Shown here: one piece after another, positions 8,883 through 17,272 of the stretch
Numbering within the stretch: position 1 is the stretch's first letter
Layout of the letters: every line of letters begins with the position of its first letter
DNA from: Acetivibrio cellulolyticus CD2
Lineage (GTDB): Bacteria; Bacillota; Clostridia; Acetivibrionales; Acetivibrionaceae
Direction: 5' to 3'
Assembly: GCF_000179595.2 (NCBI RefSeq)
Contig: NZ_JH556659.1
Span: forward strand, 657,867-721,866
Length of the DNA: 64,000 nucleotides
Notes under the pieces: model-generated
What the model was told of the DNA's origin: nothing
What the model saw: the letters and a program-made list of their open reading frames with translations, nothing else
The model's database searches: none
Program-made: the position numbers and the translations under genes

Positions 8883-11009
8883 ATGGAAGAAAAAAGATCA
8901 AATGAAAGATATGTTTTACTTGCGATTATGTTTTCGCTTGTTTTTGGGGTAATTGTGGTTCAGTTGGTAAACCTTCAAATAATTCATGGAAAAGAGAATG
9001 ACGAAAGTTCCCAGCAAAGGCTTTATCAAGAAAGGGAGATTGTTGCATCAAGGGGTATAATAGCAGATACCTATGGGGTACCTATTGCTACAAATAGAGT
9101 TGGGTATACAGTTCAGGTGGCAAAAACTGGCCTTAAAGAAGCTGAAGTTAATGTGATGATCCTTAAATTAATTGATATTTTTAAAAAAAATGGCGATTCA
9201 TACGAATCAGGACTTGCAGATTATCTGACTTTTAACCCTATAGCATATGGGAATAAAATTAAAAAATCGGATAAAGCCCTGGCAAAGTGGAAGAGTGAGA
9301 TGGTTTTAAAGGATAAGGATATAGCGTTGTTGAAAACACCTTTGGATGTTTTTAAGTATTTCAGGGAGAAAAAGTTTAATATTGATAAGAAGTATACTGA
9401 CGAAGAAGCTTATAAAATAATGTGCATGCGTTATGACATGCTTATCAAGGGGTATACAGCATCTAATCCACTTTGTATTGCAAAGGACGTGGACTCCAAG
9501 ACAGTGGCTCAGATTGAAGAACGAAGTTATGAGTTCCCAGGTGTTCTTATTGATATGGAGCCCGAAAGAAAGTATGTTGATGCATCTGATTTTGCACACG
9601 TATTAGGTTATATAGGTTTGATGACTGACAAAGAATACGAAGCCAATAAAGATTCTGGATATAAGTTTAATGACAAAATTGGTAAGATAGGTATTGAGCA
9701 AGCTGCCGAAAAATATTTAAGAGGAATAAATGGAAAGAAAAAGGTTGAAGTGGACACCAGCGGCAGGCTGACTGCTGAATTAAACAGTGAACCGGCAATA
9801 CCGGGAAATGATGTTTATCTTACTATTGATTCAAAGCTTCAAAAGGTTGCAATGGAATCTTTACAGCGTAATATTGAGGAGATTAAGTCGGAAGCCGATT
9901 TTAAAAAGAATTTTGGGGACGCTTTTGCAGGGGCAGTTGTTGCAATGGATGTCAATAATGGTGAAATCCTTGCGATGGCAAGTTATCCGACATACGATCC
10001 TAGTGTTTTTTTGGCAGGGGCTGATGATACTGAGGCTGAGAAGAAAAAAATGGAGTATAATACTGATAATAAAAACACACCTTTGCTCAATAGGGCTATT
10101 GGGGGGAAATACACCCCTGGGTCAATTTACAAGCCTATTACCGCAGTAGCTGCACTTGAAGAAGGAGTAATAACTCCAAAGACAAAGCTTTATGATAAGG
10201 GATATACGACAATTGGTGGTTGGAAGTTTTACTGCTTGGAATATAGAAATCATCAAGGTCCCCATTATGAAATAGATCTCAATGAGGCATTGATGACTTC
10301 ATGCAATATATACTTCCACGAAATTGGCTACAGTACAGGGATTGATAAAATAGATAAGTGGGCAAAGTTATTTGGACTTGGAGAACTCACAGGTCTTGAA
10401 ATAGGTGGAGAGAAGAAAGGTACAAGAGCTAACAAGGAAACAAAAAAGGCGACCTGGAATGATGATTGGAGGCCGGCAGACACAGCGCAGGCAGCAATAG
10501 GACAATTTAACAATGAGTTTACTCCTATTCAATTAGCAAACTATGTTAGTACTCTTGCAAACGGAGGGAAAAAATATAAGCCTCATTTGATAAAACGTGT
10601 AAAAAAATATGATGGTTCCATTGTGATGGAAACTAAGCCGGAATATGAAACTGTTCCTGTTAAAAAGGAAACTCTGGAGGCTATTAAAGAGGGTATGGTT
10701 TTGGTTTCAAACTCAGTTGAAGGAACTGCATCTTCCACTTTTCAGGGTTTTCCGTTCACTGTTGCATCTAAAACTGGTACACCTGAAACAGGAAATGAAT
10801 CTAAAGGAAGTTCATCAAATGGTCTTTTTATTGCCTACGCCCCAGCAGAAAATCCTCAAATTGCAGTAGCTGTAGTTGTGGAACATGGTGTATGGGGGAC
10901 AAACACTGCACCGATTGCGCGTGATGTACTGGAAGAATACTTTGGATTAAACAGTGATGCGCATAGTGATGATCAAATTGCAGTGGAAAGAGTTGGATTT
11001 ACACACTAA
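8883..11009 (+). CDS. mrdA: Penicillin-binding protein 2 (class B transpeptidase)
   Basis: This class B penicillin-binding protein cross-links peptidoglycan during elongation. An N-terminal membrane helix (residues about 12-30) is followed by a long dimerisation/pedestal domain with a clostridial-type insertion near residues 80-190 and then the transpeptidase domain. All three active-site motifs are present: SIYK (Ser414, Lys417), SCN (Ser473-Asn475) and KTG (Lys630-Gly632). With 708 residues it is somewhat longer than Gram-negative PBP2. Its place directly after mreD supports the elongation role rather than a septal one. An RodA-type glycosyltransferase partner would be expected but is not in this window. 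Confidence 0.94.
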   Translation: MEEKRSNERYVLLAIMFSLVFGVIVVQLVNLQIIHGKENDESSQQRLYQEREIVASRGIIADTYGVPIATNRVGYTVQVAKTGLKEAEVNVMILKLIDIFKKNGDSYESGLADYLTFNPIAYGNKIKKSDKALAKWKSEMVLKDKDIALLKTPLDVFKYFREKKFNIDKKYTDEEAYKIMCMRYDMLIKGYTASNPLCIAKDVDSKTVAQIEERSYEFPGVLIDMEPERKYVDASDFAHVLGYIGLMTDKEYEANKDSGYKFNDKIGKIGIEQAAEKYLRGINGKKKVEVDTSGRLTAELNSEPAIPGNDVYLTIDSKLQKVAMESLQRNIEEIKSEADFKKNFGDAFAGAVVAMDVNNGEILAMASYPTYDPSVFLAGADDTEAEKKKMEYNTDNKNTPLLNRAIGGKYTPGSIYKPITAVAALEEGVITPKTKLYDKGYTTIGGWKFYCLEYRNHQGPHYEIDLNEALMTSCNIYFHEIGYSTGIDKIDKWAKLFGLGELTGLEIGGEKKGTRANKETKKATWNDDWRPADTAQAAIGQFNNEFTPIQLANYVSTLANGGKKYKPHLIKRVKKYDGSIVMETKPEYETVPVKKETLEAIKEGMVLVSNSVEGTASSTFQGFPFTVASKTGTPETGNESKGSSSNGLFIAYAPAENPQIAVAVVVEHGVWGTNTAPIARDVLEEYFGLNSDAHSDDQIAVERVGFTH

Positions 11010-11056
11010 TCGACTAAAAATTAAACAATAAATTAATGCAATGGGGGTTATTATAA

Positions 11057-11737
11057 ATGAAGGAAGGCAGTGTAGTTTTTAAGGGGTCTTTAAACTGTCT
11101 CACTATTATTTTTAAGGAAGATGTTGAATTTAATGAGATACTAAGGCAGATAGAGGAAAAGGTATTATCTGCGGGGAAATTTTTTAAAGGTGCTACGCTT
11201 TTGATTAAGTATCGGGGCAAAAAGTTGTCATTTGCAGAAGAGGAGAAAGTATTTCAACTTCTCCAAAATAAGAGCGGGGCAAAGATAACAGGTATTGAAA
11301 TGGATACGGAAGAACCGCCGAAAGTTGAAGTTGAGCCACACCCTCAACCTCACGCAAAGATCAGGATGAGTAATTTTTTCTTTAAAGGGTTGGAAGAAGG
11401 AATAACCAAATTTTACAGGGGGACTGTCAGATCGGGTCAATTGGTCAATTTTGACGGTAATCTGGTTGTTGTAGGTGATGTAAATCCCGGAGGCGAAATA
11501 ATTGCAACGGGAAATGTTGTGATTATGGGATCATTAAGAGGTATTGTACATGCAGGTGCCAATGGAAATAAGGAAGCAATTGTAGTAGCTCTAAATCTTC
11601 AACCTACGCAGTTAAGGATTGCTGATGTAATAACACGTGCTCCGGATGAAAAAGATACTGGAGGTCAGTTTACACCTGAACTTGCGTATATCAAGGACGA
11701 TATTGTATATATTGAGAGATATTTACCCTCTCGGTAA
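11057..11737 (+). CDS. minC: Septum site-determining protein MinC
   Basis: MinC inhibits FtsZ polymerisation away from midcell. The 226-residue protein has an N-terminal FtsZ-inhibiting domain (residues about 1-95), a short Pro-rich linker, and a C-terminal right-handed beta-helix with the conserved GGEIIATGNVVIMGSLRG pattern that dimerises and binds MinD. It begins 47 bases after the PBP2 gene and probably shares its transcript. The 184-base gap to minD is larger than elsewhere in the block. Confidence 0.93.
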   Translation: MKEGSVVFKGSLNCLTIIFKEDVEFNEILRQIEEKVLSAGKFFKGATLLIKYRGKKLSFAEEEKVFQLLQNKSGAKITGIEMDTEEPPKVEVEPHPQPHAKIRMSNFFFKGLEEGITKFYRGTVRSGQLVNFDGNLVVVGDVNPGGEIIATGNVVIMGSLRGIVHAGANGNKEAIVVALNLQPTQLRIADVITRAPDEKDTGGQFTPELAYIKDDIVYIERYLPSR

Positions 11738-11921
11738 GTCTTGTGTGTAATGATTAATGAGGAATTGACAAATGATAAAAAGAAATATATAGTGTTATTA
11801 ATGATAAAAATAGAATTTATATACAACATGTATTTATGCAAAAGTATTTTATAGAAAATAGGGCTATTTCTCGATTACGAAGTAGCATTTTTTCTGAATA
11901 TATGGCGGGAGGTAGACATAG

Positions 11922-12722
11922 ATGGGAGAGGTTATTGTAGTAACTTCAGGCAAAGGCGGTGTAGGAAAAACTACAACGACAGCTAATATTGGTACCGGAT
12001 TAGCGCTTCAGGGTAAGAAGGTTGTTTTGATTGATACAGATATAGGGCTTAGAAATTTGGATGTTGTAATGGGGTTGGAAAACAGAATTGTATATGATCT
12101 TGTTGATGTAGTTGAAGGTACTTGCAGAATTAAGCAAGCTTTAATAAAGGACAAGCGATATGAAGGACTTCATTTGCTTCCAGCAGCGCAGACAAGAGAT
12201 AAGTCTGCTGTGACTCCAGAGCAGATGGTAAAACTGACAGATGACTTAAAGCAGGAATTTGACTTTATACTAGTAGACTGTCCAGCTGGTATCGAACAGG
12301 GTTTCAAAAATGCGATTGCCGGAGCTAGCAGGGCGATAGTTGTTACTACGCCTGAGGTTTCAGCAGTAAGGGATGCTGACAGAATAATAGGATTACTCGA
12401 AGCTAATGAACTGAAAAACCCTAAGTTGCTTATAAACAGGGTAAGGCCTGATATGGTAAAACGCGGGGATATGATGACAATTGACGATATAATTGACATA
12501 CTTGCTATTGACTTAATTGGAGTTGTTCCGGATGATGAAAAGATCATTGTTTCTACTAATAGGGGTGAACCAGCGGTAACAGATACTAAATCTCTTGCAG
12601 GAGAAGCATATAGAAGTATAACCAGAAGAATACTAGGTGAAAATATTCCTATACTTAACCTTGAATCGGACGAAGGCTTCATGTTTAAAATTAAAAAGTT
12701 GTTTGGTTTGAAAGCGAATTAA
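11922..12722 (+). CDS. minD: Septum site-determining ATPase MinD
   Basis: MinD is a ParA/MinD-family ATPase that binds the membrane and recruits MinC. The deviant Walker A motif SGKGGVGKTT (residues 9-18) is at the N-terminus, with VLIDTDIGLRNLD and LVDCPAGIE further on. The C-terminus ends in an amphipathic Phe/Lys-rich helix (FKIKKLFGLK), the membrane-targeting sequence. GGGAGGT at 11908-11914 sets the start, and minE follows after 15 bases. Confidence 0.96.
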   Translation: MGEVIVVTSGKGGVGKTTTTANIGTGLALQGKKVVLIDTDIGLRNLDVVMGLENRIVYDLVDVVEGTCRIKQALIKDKRYEGLHLLPAAQTRDKSAVTPEQMVKLTDDLKQEFDFILVDCPAGIEQGFKNAIAGASRAIVVTTPEVSAVRDADRIIGLLEANELKNPKLLINRVRPDMVKRGDMMTIDDIIDILAIDLIGVVPDDEKIIVSTNRGEPAVTDTKSLAGEAYRSITRRILGENIPILNLESDEGFMFKIKKLFGLKAN

Positions 12723-12737
12723 TAAAGGAGGAGAATT

Positions 12738-13022
12738 ATGTTGCTAGATTTATCGAAGATATTTGGCAAGTCTAAAAATTCTAAAGACTTTGCGAAGGAA
12801 CGACTGAAGCTAGTACTAATCCATGACAGAGCAAATGTCTCTCCTCAGTTTTTGGAGATGGTTAAAGGAGAAATCATCAAGGTAATATCCAACTATATGG
12901 ATATAGATGAAGATACACTTGACATACAGATGACCAGAACAAAAAGTGAAGAGGGCGACCGTATAGTACCTGCTTTGGTTGCAAATATACCTATTAGGAA
13001 TGTAAAAAACAGCGGGAAGTAA
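12738..13022 (+). CDS. minE: Cell division topological specificity factor MinE
   Basis: MinE stimulates MinD ATPase and drives pole-to-pole oscillation of MinCD. The 94-residue protein has the N-terminal membrane-binding and MinD-contact segment, including the family pattern RLKLVLIHDRA, and a C-terminal dimerisation domain. GGAGGAG lies just upstream. Together with minC and minD it indicates an oscillating E. coli-like Min system rather than a DivIVA-only system. Confidence 0.95.
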   Translation: MLLDLSKIFGKSKNSKDFAKERLKLVLIHDRANVSPQFLEMVKGEIIKVISNYMDIDEDTLDIQMTRTKSEEGDRIVPALVANIPIRNVKNSGK

Positions 13023-13159
13023 TAATGTTCTTGTTAACAAGTATTAGATTTTTCAATACTGGCGGTGTTTCATCAAATAACTAACTTAATTTGATTTTTT
13101 GAAACACCAATTGTATATTTTTTTGTGTACCTAATTTTAAACTACTGGATGGAGTTATA

Positions 13160-13558
13160 ATGAATATTGCATTAATAGCACATGACAAAAAGAAGGAATT
13201 AATGGCATCGTTTTGTATAGCTTACAGGAGCATATTAAAAAATCACACTTTATTTGCTACTGGTACAACAGGGGCTATTATTATTGAGGCAACTGGATTA
13301 AACGTGCAAAAGCTTTCGCCAGGTTTGATGGGTGAGCAGCAGATTAGTGCCAGGGCCGCATATAATGAGCTTGACCTTGTGATTTTTTTCAGGGACCCTG
13401 TTACAGCTCAGTCTCATGAGCCTGATATAAGTTCTCTCTTGAGATCATGCGATATTAATAATATTCCATTTGCAACAAATATCGGCACTGCAGAGATGCT
13501 GATCAGGGGTCTTGATAGAGGAGATCTTGATTGGAGAGAGATTATCGGAAAACAATAA
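13160..13558 (+). CDS. mgsA: Methylglyoxal synthase homologue with altered catalytic loop
   Basis: Methylglyoxal synthase converts dihydroxyacetone phosphate to methylglyoxal and phosphate. The 132-residue protein has the family framework: ALIAHDKKK at the N-terminus, the phosphate-binding ATGTTG (residues 33-38), FFRDP, and a His86/Asp89 pair corresponding to E. coli His98/Asp101. The catalytic loop usually reads SGPMGGDQQ; here it reads SPGLMGEQQ, so the essential Asp (E. coli Asp71) is Glu59. Activity is therefore uncertain. It lies 137 bases after minE and is closed by a terminator. In related clostridia as I recall them, a rodA gene often lies at or near this place; none is here. Confidence 0.88.
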   Translation: MNIALIAHDKKKELMASFCIAYRSILKNHTLFATGTTGAIIIEATGLNVQKLSPGLMGEQQISARAAYNELDLVIFFRDPVTAQSHEPDISSLLRSCDINNIPFATNIGTAEMLIRGLDRGDLDWREIIGKQ

Positions 13559-13565
13559 AAGAGTT

Positions 13566-13592
13566 TACCCCCCCCCTTGCAGGGGGTTTTTT
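13566..13592 (+). terminator. Intrinsic terminator after mgsA
   Basis: A run of nine C pairs with AGGGGGT across a short loop and is followed by six T. The C homopolymer could also be a place for sequence-length error, but it is outside coding sequence. Confidence 0.75.
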
Positions 13593-14019
13593 AGTGTGTT
13601 CAAATATCTTTAGATATTTTTGTTAGTAGAATTAGTCAAGCGAATTTCTTAAAATCCAGTTAGATTCAAAACTCTCGAGATTTTTATTTTTCTTGGAACT
13701 TGTAATATTTCTTTTTTCTCTTAAATATAATCTTAATATAAAGCTGTTTAATTTATCTTTTCCCTTAAAGTTACTTTAGCTATAGATAAAGAACACTAAA
13801 GTTAAATCTATATAGCGCTTAAACGTTATCTATTTTAGATGAAAACATTCTTTAAATTTAGTTTTAGAGGTTTCTATCTATAAATTTAATTGTGCTATAT
13901 ATGTGTAATTTGAGCTAATGTGTTAGCGAAGGTTATACAGAGGAAGGACAGGTTGAGGTGCACCAATAATTTCATAAGTGATTTGAGATACAGATTAAGG
14001 AAAAAGAGGTGTTTTACAA
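13593..14019. other. Intergenic stretch without a recognisable gene
   Basis: These 427 AT-rich bases separate the mgsA terminator from the spoIVFA-like gene. I see no open frame, tRNA or known riboswitch. A sporulation-type promoter for the downstream pair is expected here, but I could not pick out a convincing match. Confidence 0.4.
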
Positions 14020-14964
14020 GTGGAGGATATAGTTTATAGACCAAGGTACTCGAGACAATTAACAGGGCAGACCAGAAGAAAAGCAAGAAAAAATAAAAAG
14101 GATAAGGATGGTTTTGCTCGTAGGCTGCTTGCAAAAACAATGCGACAGGTTTTGATCTGTGTAATTGTTCTTGCGGTTATAGCTGCAGTCGTAAATATAG
14201 ATACTCCGCAAACTGACTTTTTGCAAAATAAAATAAAGGGGACTCTGGCATATAACATTGATTTGAAGGGCGTTTATAGTGGAATACAGAGTGTATTTAA
14301 TAACCTTGCAAATGGAAAAGATGAAAGTGATGGTTTAGATGAAGGAGTATTAGGTGCAAAATCTTTCCCTGAAACTGAAAAACAGGAACAAGTGGATAAA
14401 GAGCTTGAGCCTGCAAGTGCGGTATATACAGAAGAAGGATCTTTAGTAGAAGGTATGGAGTATAACAATAGTGAAGATGGCCAGGAGAAGGCTGAAAACG
14501 AGGAAGTAGCTGAAAATCAGGTGGAATCGGAGAATACTGAAAGCGAACAGGTCTTTGGGGGCGCAGGATATTCCTTTATTATTCCCGTTGGAGGAATAAT
14601 TGGGTCATTTTATGGGGAACGGATGCATCCTATAAAAAATACTATATTATTTCATAAGGGAATTGATATTGAAGCTCAAAGTGGGACTCCCATTAAAGCC
14701 GCATATGGTGGGGAAGTATTGGAAGCGGATAAGGAAGAAACGTATGGGAACTATGTGAAATTAAAGCATATAGACGGTTTAACGACATTATATGCGCATT
14801 GCTCTAAATTGCTTGTAAGTAAAGGTCAAAAGGTTAAGCAAGGTGATATTATTGCAGAAGTTGGAAGCACAGGAGCTGCAGAAGGTCCGCATTTGCACTT
14901 TGAGGTAAGAAAGGATAATACGGCGGTTAATCCTCTTGACTATATAACACTTTCGGTAAATTAA
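14020..14964 (+). CDS. spoIVFA: M23-domain sporulation protein, SpoIVFA-like
   Basis: The GTG at 14020 follows AAAAGAGGTG. A basic N-terminus rich in Arg and Lys (residues 8-40) precedes one membrane helix (about 43-60), a long acidic linker, and a C-terminal M23/LytM domain. The zinc-site residues look intact: HKGID (His212, Asp216) and HLHF (His291, His293). In Bacillus, SpoIVFA holds the pro-sigma-K protease SpoIVFB inactive and its LytM domain is degenerate. The next gene is a SpoIVFB-like protease, which supports this assignment. An active peptidoglycan endopeptidase or a SpoIIQ-like role is the alternative. Confidence 0.72.
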   Translation: MEDIVYRPRYSRQLTGQTRRKARKNKKDKDGFARRLLAKTMRQVLICVIVLAVIAAVVNIDTPQTDFLQNKIKGTLAYNIDLKGVYSGIQSVFNNLANGKDESDGLDEGVLGAKSFPETEKQEQVDKELEPASAVYTEEGSLVEGMEYNNSEDGQEKAENEEVAENQVESENTESEQVFGGAGYSFIIPVGGIIGSFYGERMHPIKNTILFHKGIDIEAQSGTPIKAAYGGEVLEADKEETYGNYVKLKHIDGLTTLYAHCSKLLVSKGQKVKQGDIIAEVGSTGAAEGPHLHFEVRKDNTAVNPLDYITLSVN

Positions 14965-15030
14965 CCTTACAAAAATTAATAAAAATGCCAATCAGTTGTT
15001 TATAATTATGGAAGGCGGTGAGGCTAAGGT

Positions 15031-15912
15031 ATTTTAATACAAGTTACTGAAAAACCCTTTAAAGTAGAAGTTGATCCTTTATTTTTTGTTACAGTAATAT
15101 TAATGATTACTTTTAATTATCATATTAAATATCTGCTGACTTTTATTGCTTTAATAATTCATGAGGCATCGCATATATTAGTTTCATTGGCTCAAGGTGG
15201 AAAGTTGGATTCTGTAAAGGTATTTCCTATAGGATTAAATGCTGTTTTTAAAGACGATTTTTATGGAGAGTCCAATAGATTTTTTATTAATATAAGCGGC
15301 CCGTTGACAAATTTACTGATATTTTTAGTGTGTTTTTCGATAAACACATATTATTTGCATAGATCAGATAATATGCGTTTTTTTATCTTAATAAATATAT
15401 TCTTGGCGATATTTAATATGCTTCCGGTTTTACCTCTTGATGGAGGTAGGATATTTAGAGATATCCTTACTTCGAGAATAGGTTTGTTTAAAGCGTATAA
15501 GTACTCCAGGAGAGTGTCAAAAGGACTGGGATTATTCATTATTCTTATAGGTATAATTCAGTCATATGACAATATTTACAACTTTAGTTTGATCTTTTTG
15601 GGGATTTACATTTTTCATTTCTTAAAATATGAGGAGACGGAGGTATATTTTATGAATATCAAAAACCTTGTTTACAAACGTTCCAGATTTCTCAAGAAAG
15701 GAGTATACCCTGGCAGAGAACTGGTTGTAATTAAATCTATGCGTTTGGGGGATATTTTAAAAGATATGGACTTTGATAGATTTCATATAATATATGTACT
15801 TGATGAAGATATGAGGCTTGCAAAAGTTTTTACCGAGCAGGAGGTTATTGACAATCTGGCAAAGTTTGATGCCGAGATAAGCTTTGATGAGCTTATGAAG
15901 TCTCTGGCATAG
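15031..15912 (+). CDS. spoIVFB: M50 site-2 protease, SpoIVFB-like, probable ATT start
   Basis: SpoIVFB cleaves pro-sigma-K inside the membrane. The M50 motifs are present: HEASH (His44-His48) in a membrane helix, and LPLDGGR further on. A C-terminal CBS-like segment (residues about 230-285) also fits the family. The first in-frame ATG (15103) would remove the conserved N-terminal segment KPFKVEVDPLFF, which matches the start of SpoIVFB proteins. The frame is open back to a stop at 15025. Within it an ATT at 15031 lies 7 bases after GGCGGTGAGG (15014-15023), so I place the start there. No ATG, GTG or TTG is available in that interval. Confidence 0.8.
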   Translation: MLIQVTEKPFKVEVDPLFFVTVILMITFNYHIKYLLTFIALIIHEASHILVSLAQGGKLDSVKVFPIGLNAVFKDDFYGESNRFFINISGPLTNLLIFLVCFSINTYYLHRSDNMRFFILINIFLAIFNMLPVLPLDGGRIFRDILTSRIGLFKAYKYSRRVSKGLGLFIILIGIIQSYDNIYNFSLIFLGIYIFHFLKYEETEVYFMNIKNLVYKRSRFLKKGVYPGRELVVIKSMRLGDILKDMDFDRFHIIYVLDEDMRLAKVFTEQEVIDNLAKFDAEISFDELMKSLA

Positions 15913-15944
15913 TATACGAAAAAGTTGATCCCTATTAGTATGTT

Positions 15945-15983
15945 CATCTAAAAAGTTTGTTAGTTGAGCAAACTTTTTAGATG
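15945..15983. terminator. Hairpin between spoIVFB-like gene and metF
   Basis: A perfect 15-bp stem beginning CATCTAAAAAGTTTG with a 9-base loop lies between the two convergent genes. Its A-rich and T-rich internal arms fit a bidirectional terminator, although no long T-tract follows. Confidence 0.55.
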
Positions 15984-16088
15984 ACATAGTAACTCATGAG
16001 GGTGCCTGTAACAGGTGCTAAAGATAGATTACAGAATATCGAAGCTGCATTTTAAAACTATGAGAAAAAGCAATGTTTAAACCTTAGT

Positions 16089-16955
16089 TTATAATAGCCC
16101 TGCATTTTGGAGTATTTCTTTACTTGACTTAGGTCTGTTCATTGTCAGCAGGTGTATCCCATCAACTCCGTTATCAATTAGATTGCGGATTTGTGAGCTG
16201 GCATACTCTATGCCGGCTTTTCTCATATCTTCATCATTATTACCGTATTTATCCATCAATAATACAAGTTTTGCAGGTATGGATGCTCCGCAAAGTGATG
16301 CAATGCGTTTAATCTGATCTGCTTTGAAGACCGGCATAATGCCTGGTGTTATAGGACAATTTATACCGATTGCAGCTGTTTTATCCAAAAAATCATAGAA
16401 ATTTCTATTTTCAAAAAACAGTTGTGTCACTAAAAAGTCAACACCCGAGTCAACTTTCTGCTTAAGATAGACTAGGTCGTCCTTTAACCGAATACTGTTT
16501 ATATGACCTTCAACATAAGCAGCTGCTGCTATACAAAAATCATTCTTGCTTCTTATATGGGATATTAGCTCATTTGCGTATTCGAAAACATTTTTACTAA
16601 AATCAAAATCCGGTTGACCTATTGGAGGGTCTCCGCGCAGGGCGAGTATATTTTCTAAATTATTTTCATGTAATGAGACAAGCAGTTTATCAATTTCTTC
16701 TTTAGAATGTCCTACACATGTAAGGTGTGCCATACTTTCAATAGAATACTCATTTTTAATCTTTGATGCTATTTCAATTGTTCTGTCTTTTGCGCTTCCA
16801 CCTGCACCGTAAGTGACACTTATGTAGTCAGGTTTTAAAGCTTTAAACTGCTCTAATGCATCAAAAATAGACTCAATAGGAGTATCCAATTTTGGCGGAA
16901 AAATTTCAAAAGAAATTACTGGTTTTTTTGTTTTAAATAGTTCTACAATTTTCAT
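16089..16955 (-). CDS. metF: 5,10-methylenetetrahydrofolate reductase
   Basis: MetF reduces 5,10-methylene-THF to 5-methyl-THF using FAD, supplying methyl groups for methionine synthesis or the acetyl-CoA pathway. The 288-residue TIM barrel shows the family patterns SFEIFPPK (catalytic Glu near residue 18), DYISVTYGAGGS, HLTC and LALRGDPP. The ATG at 16955 follows GGAGGG; a GTG four codons upstream is less likely because it would overlap that site. It is a single gene on the minus strand. Confidence 0.93.
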   Translation of the reverse strand: MKIVELFKTKKPVISFEIFPPKLDTPIESIFDALEQFKALKPDYISVTYGAGGSAKDRTIEIASKIKNEYSIESMAHLTCVGHSKEEIDKLLVSLHENNLENILALRGDPPIGQPDFDFSKNVFEYANELISHIRSKNDFCIAAAAYVEGHINSIRLKDDLVYLKQKVDSGVDFLVTQLFFENRNFYDFLDKTAAIGINCPITPGIMPVFKADQIKRIASLCGASIPAKLVLLMDKYGNNDEDMRKAGIEYASSQIRNLIDNGVDGIHLLTMNRPKSSKEILQNAGLL

Positions 16956-17272
16956 TTTACCCTCCACAAAATAAAAAGATGCTTTAAATGTTATTATAAC
17001 ATAACAAAGGATACTGACAAGTTTAATTATATAATAATCAATGCTCTTACTTGCGTTTGGGCTTGTGGAGTCCTAAATTGTATATTATAATTAAATTAAA
17101 ATATATCGTATTTCAACGTTTTTTTATTATCTTATTTGTTGTGGGGAGACCATCATGCAAAGTCTTATAGCAATATTTCCGTCTTTCATATCAAAGTATA
17201 ATTCATCCCCTAAAAACGATGAAAAAGGCGAATAAATATATTGTAAAGTTTTGAAGGGAGGAATTTAGTGGT
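16956..17272. other. Divergent intergenic region between metF and the GH5 gene
   Basis: These 317 AT-rich bases must hold both promoters. A TATAAT occurs at 17197-17202 on the plus strand but without a good -35. No gene, riboswitch or repeat is visible. Confidence 0.35.

Noticed and set aside
12170..12682. 170-codon open frame on the minus strand
   Set aside because: It is a Ser-rich shadow of minD in the opposite strand, with no start signal or family likeness.
13567..13575. Run of nine C
   Set aside because: It looked like a phase-variable tract but lies outside coding sequence and forms the stem of the mgsA terminator.
15103..15912. Short spoIVFB-like frame starting at ATG 15103
   Set aside because: It would lack the conserved N-terminal segment and has no ribosome binding site; ATT at 15031 fits better.
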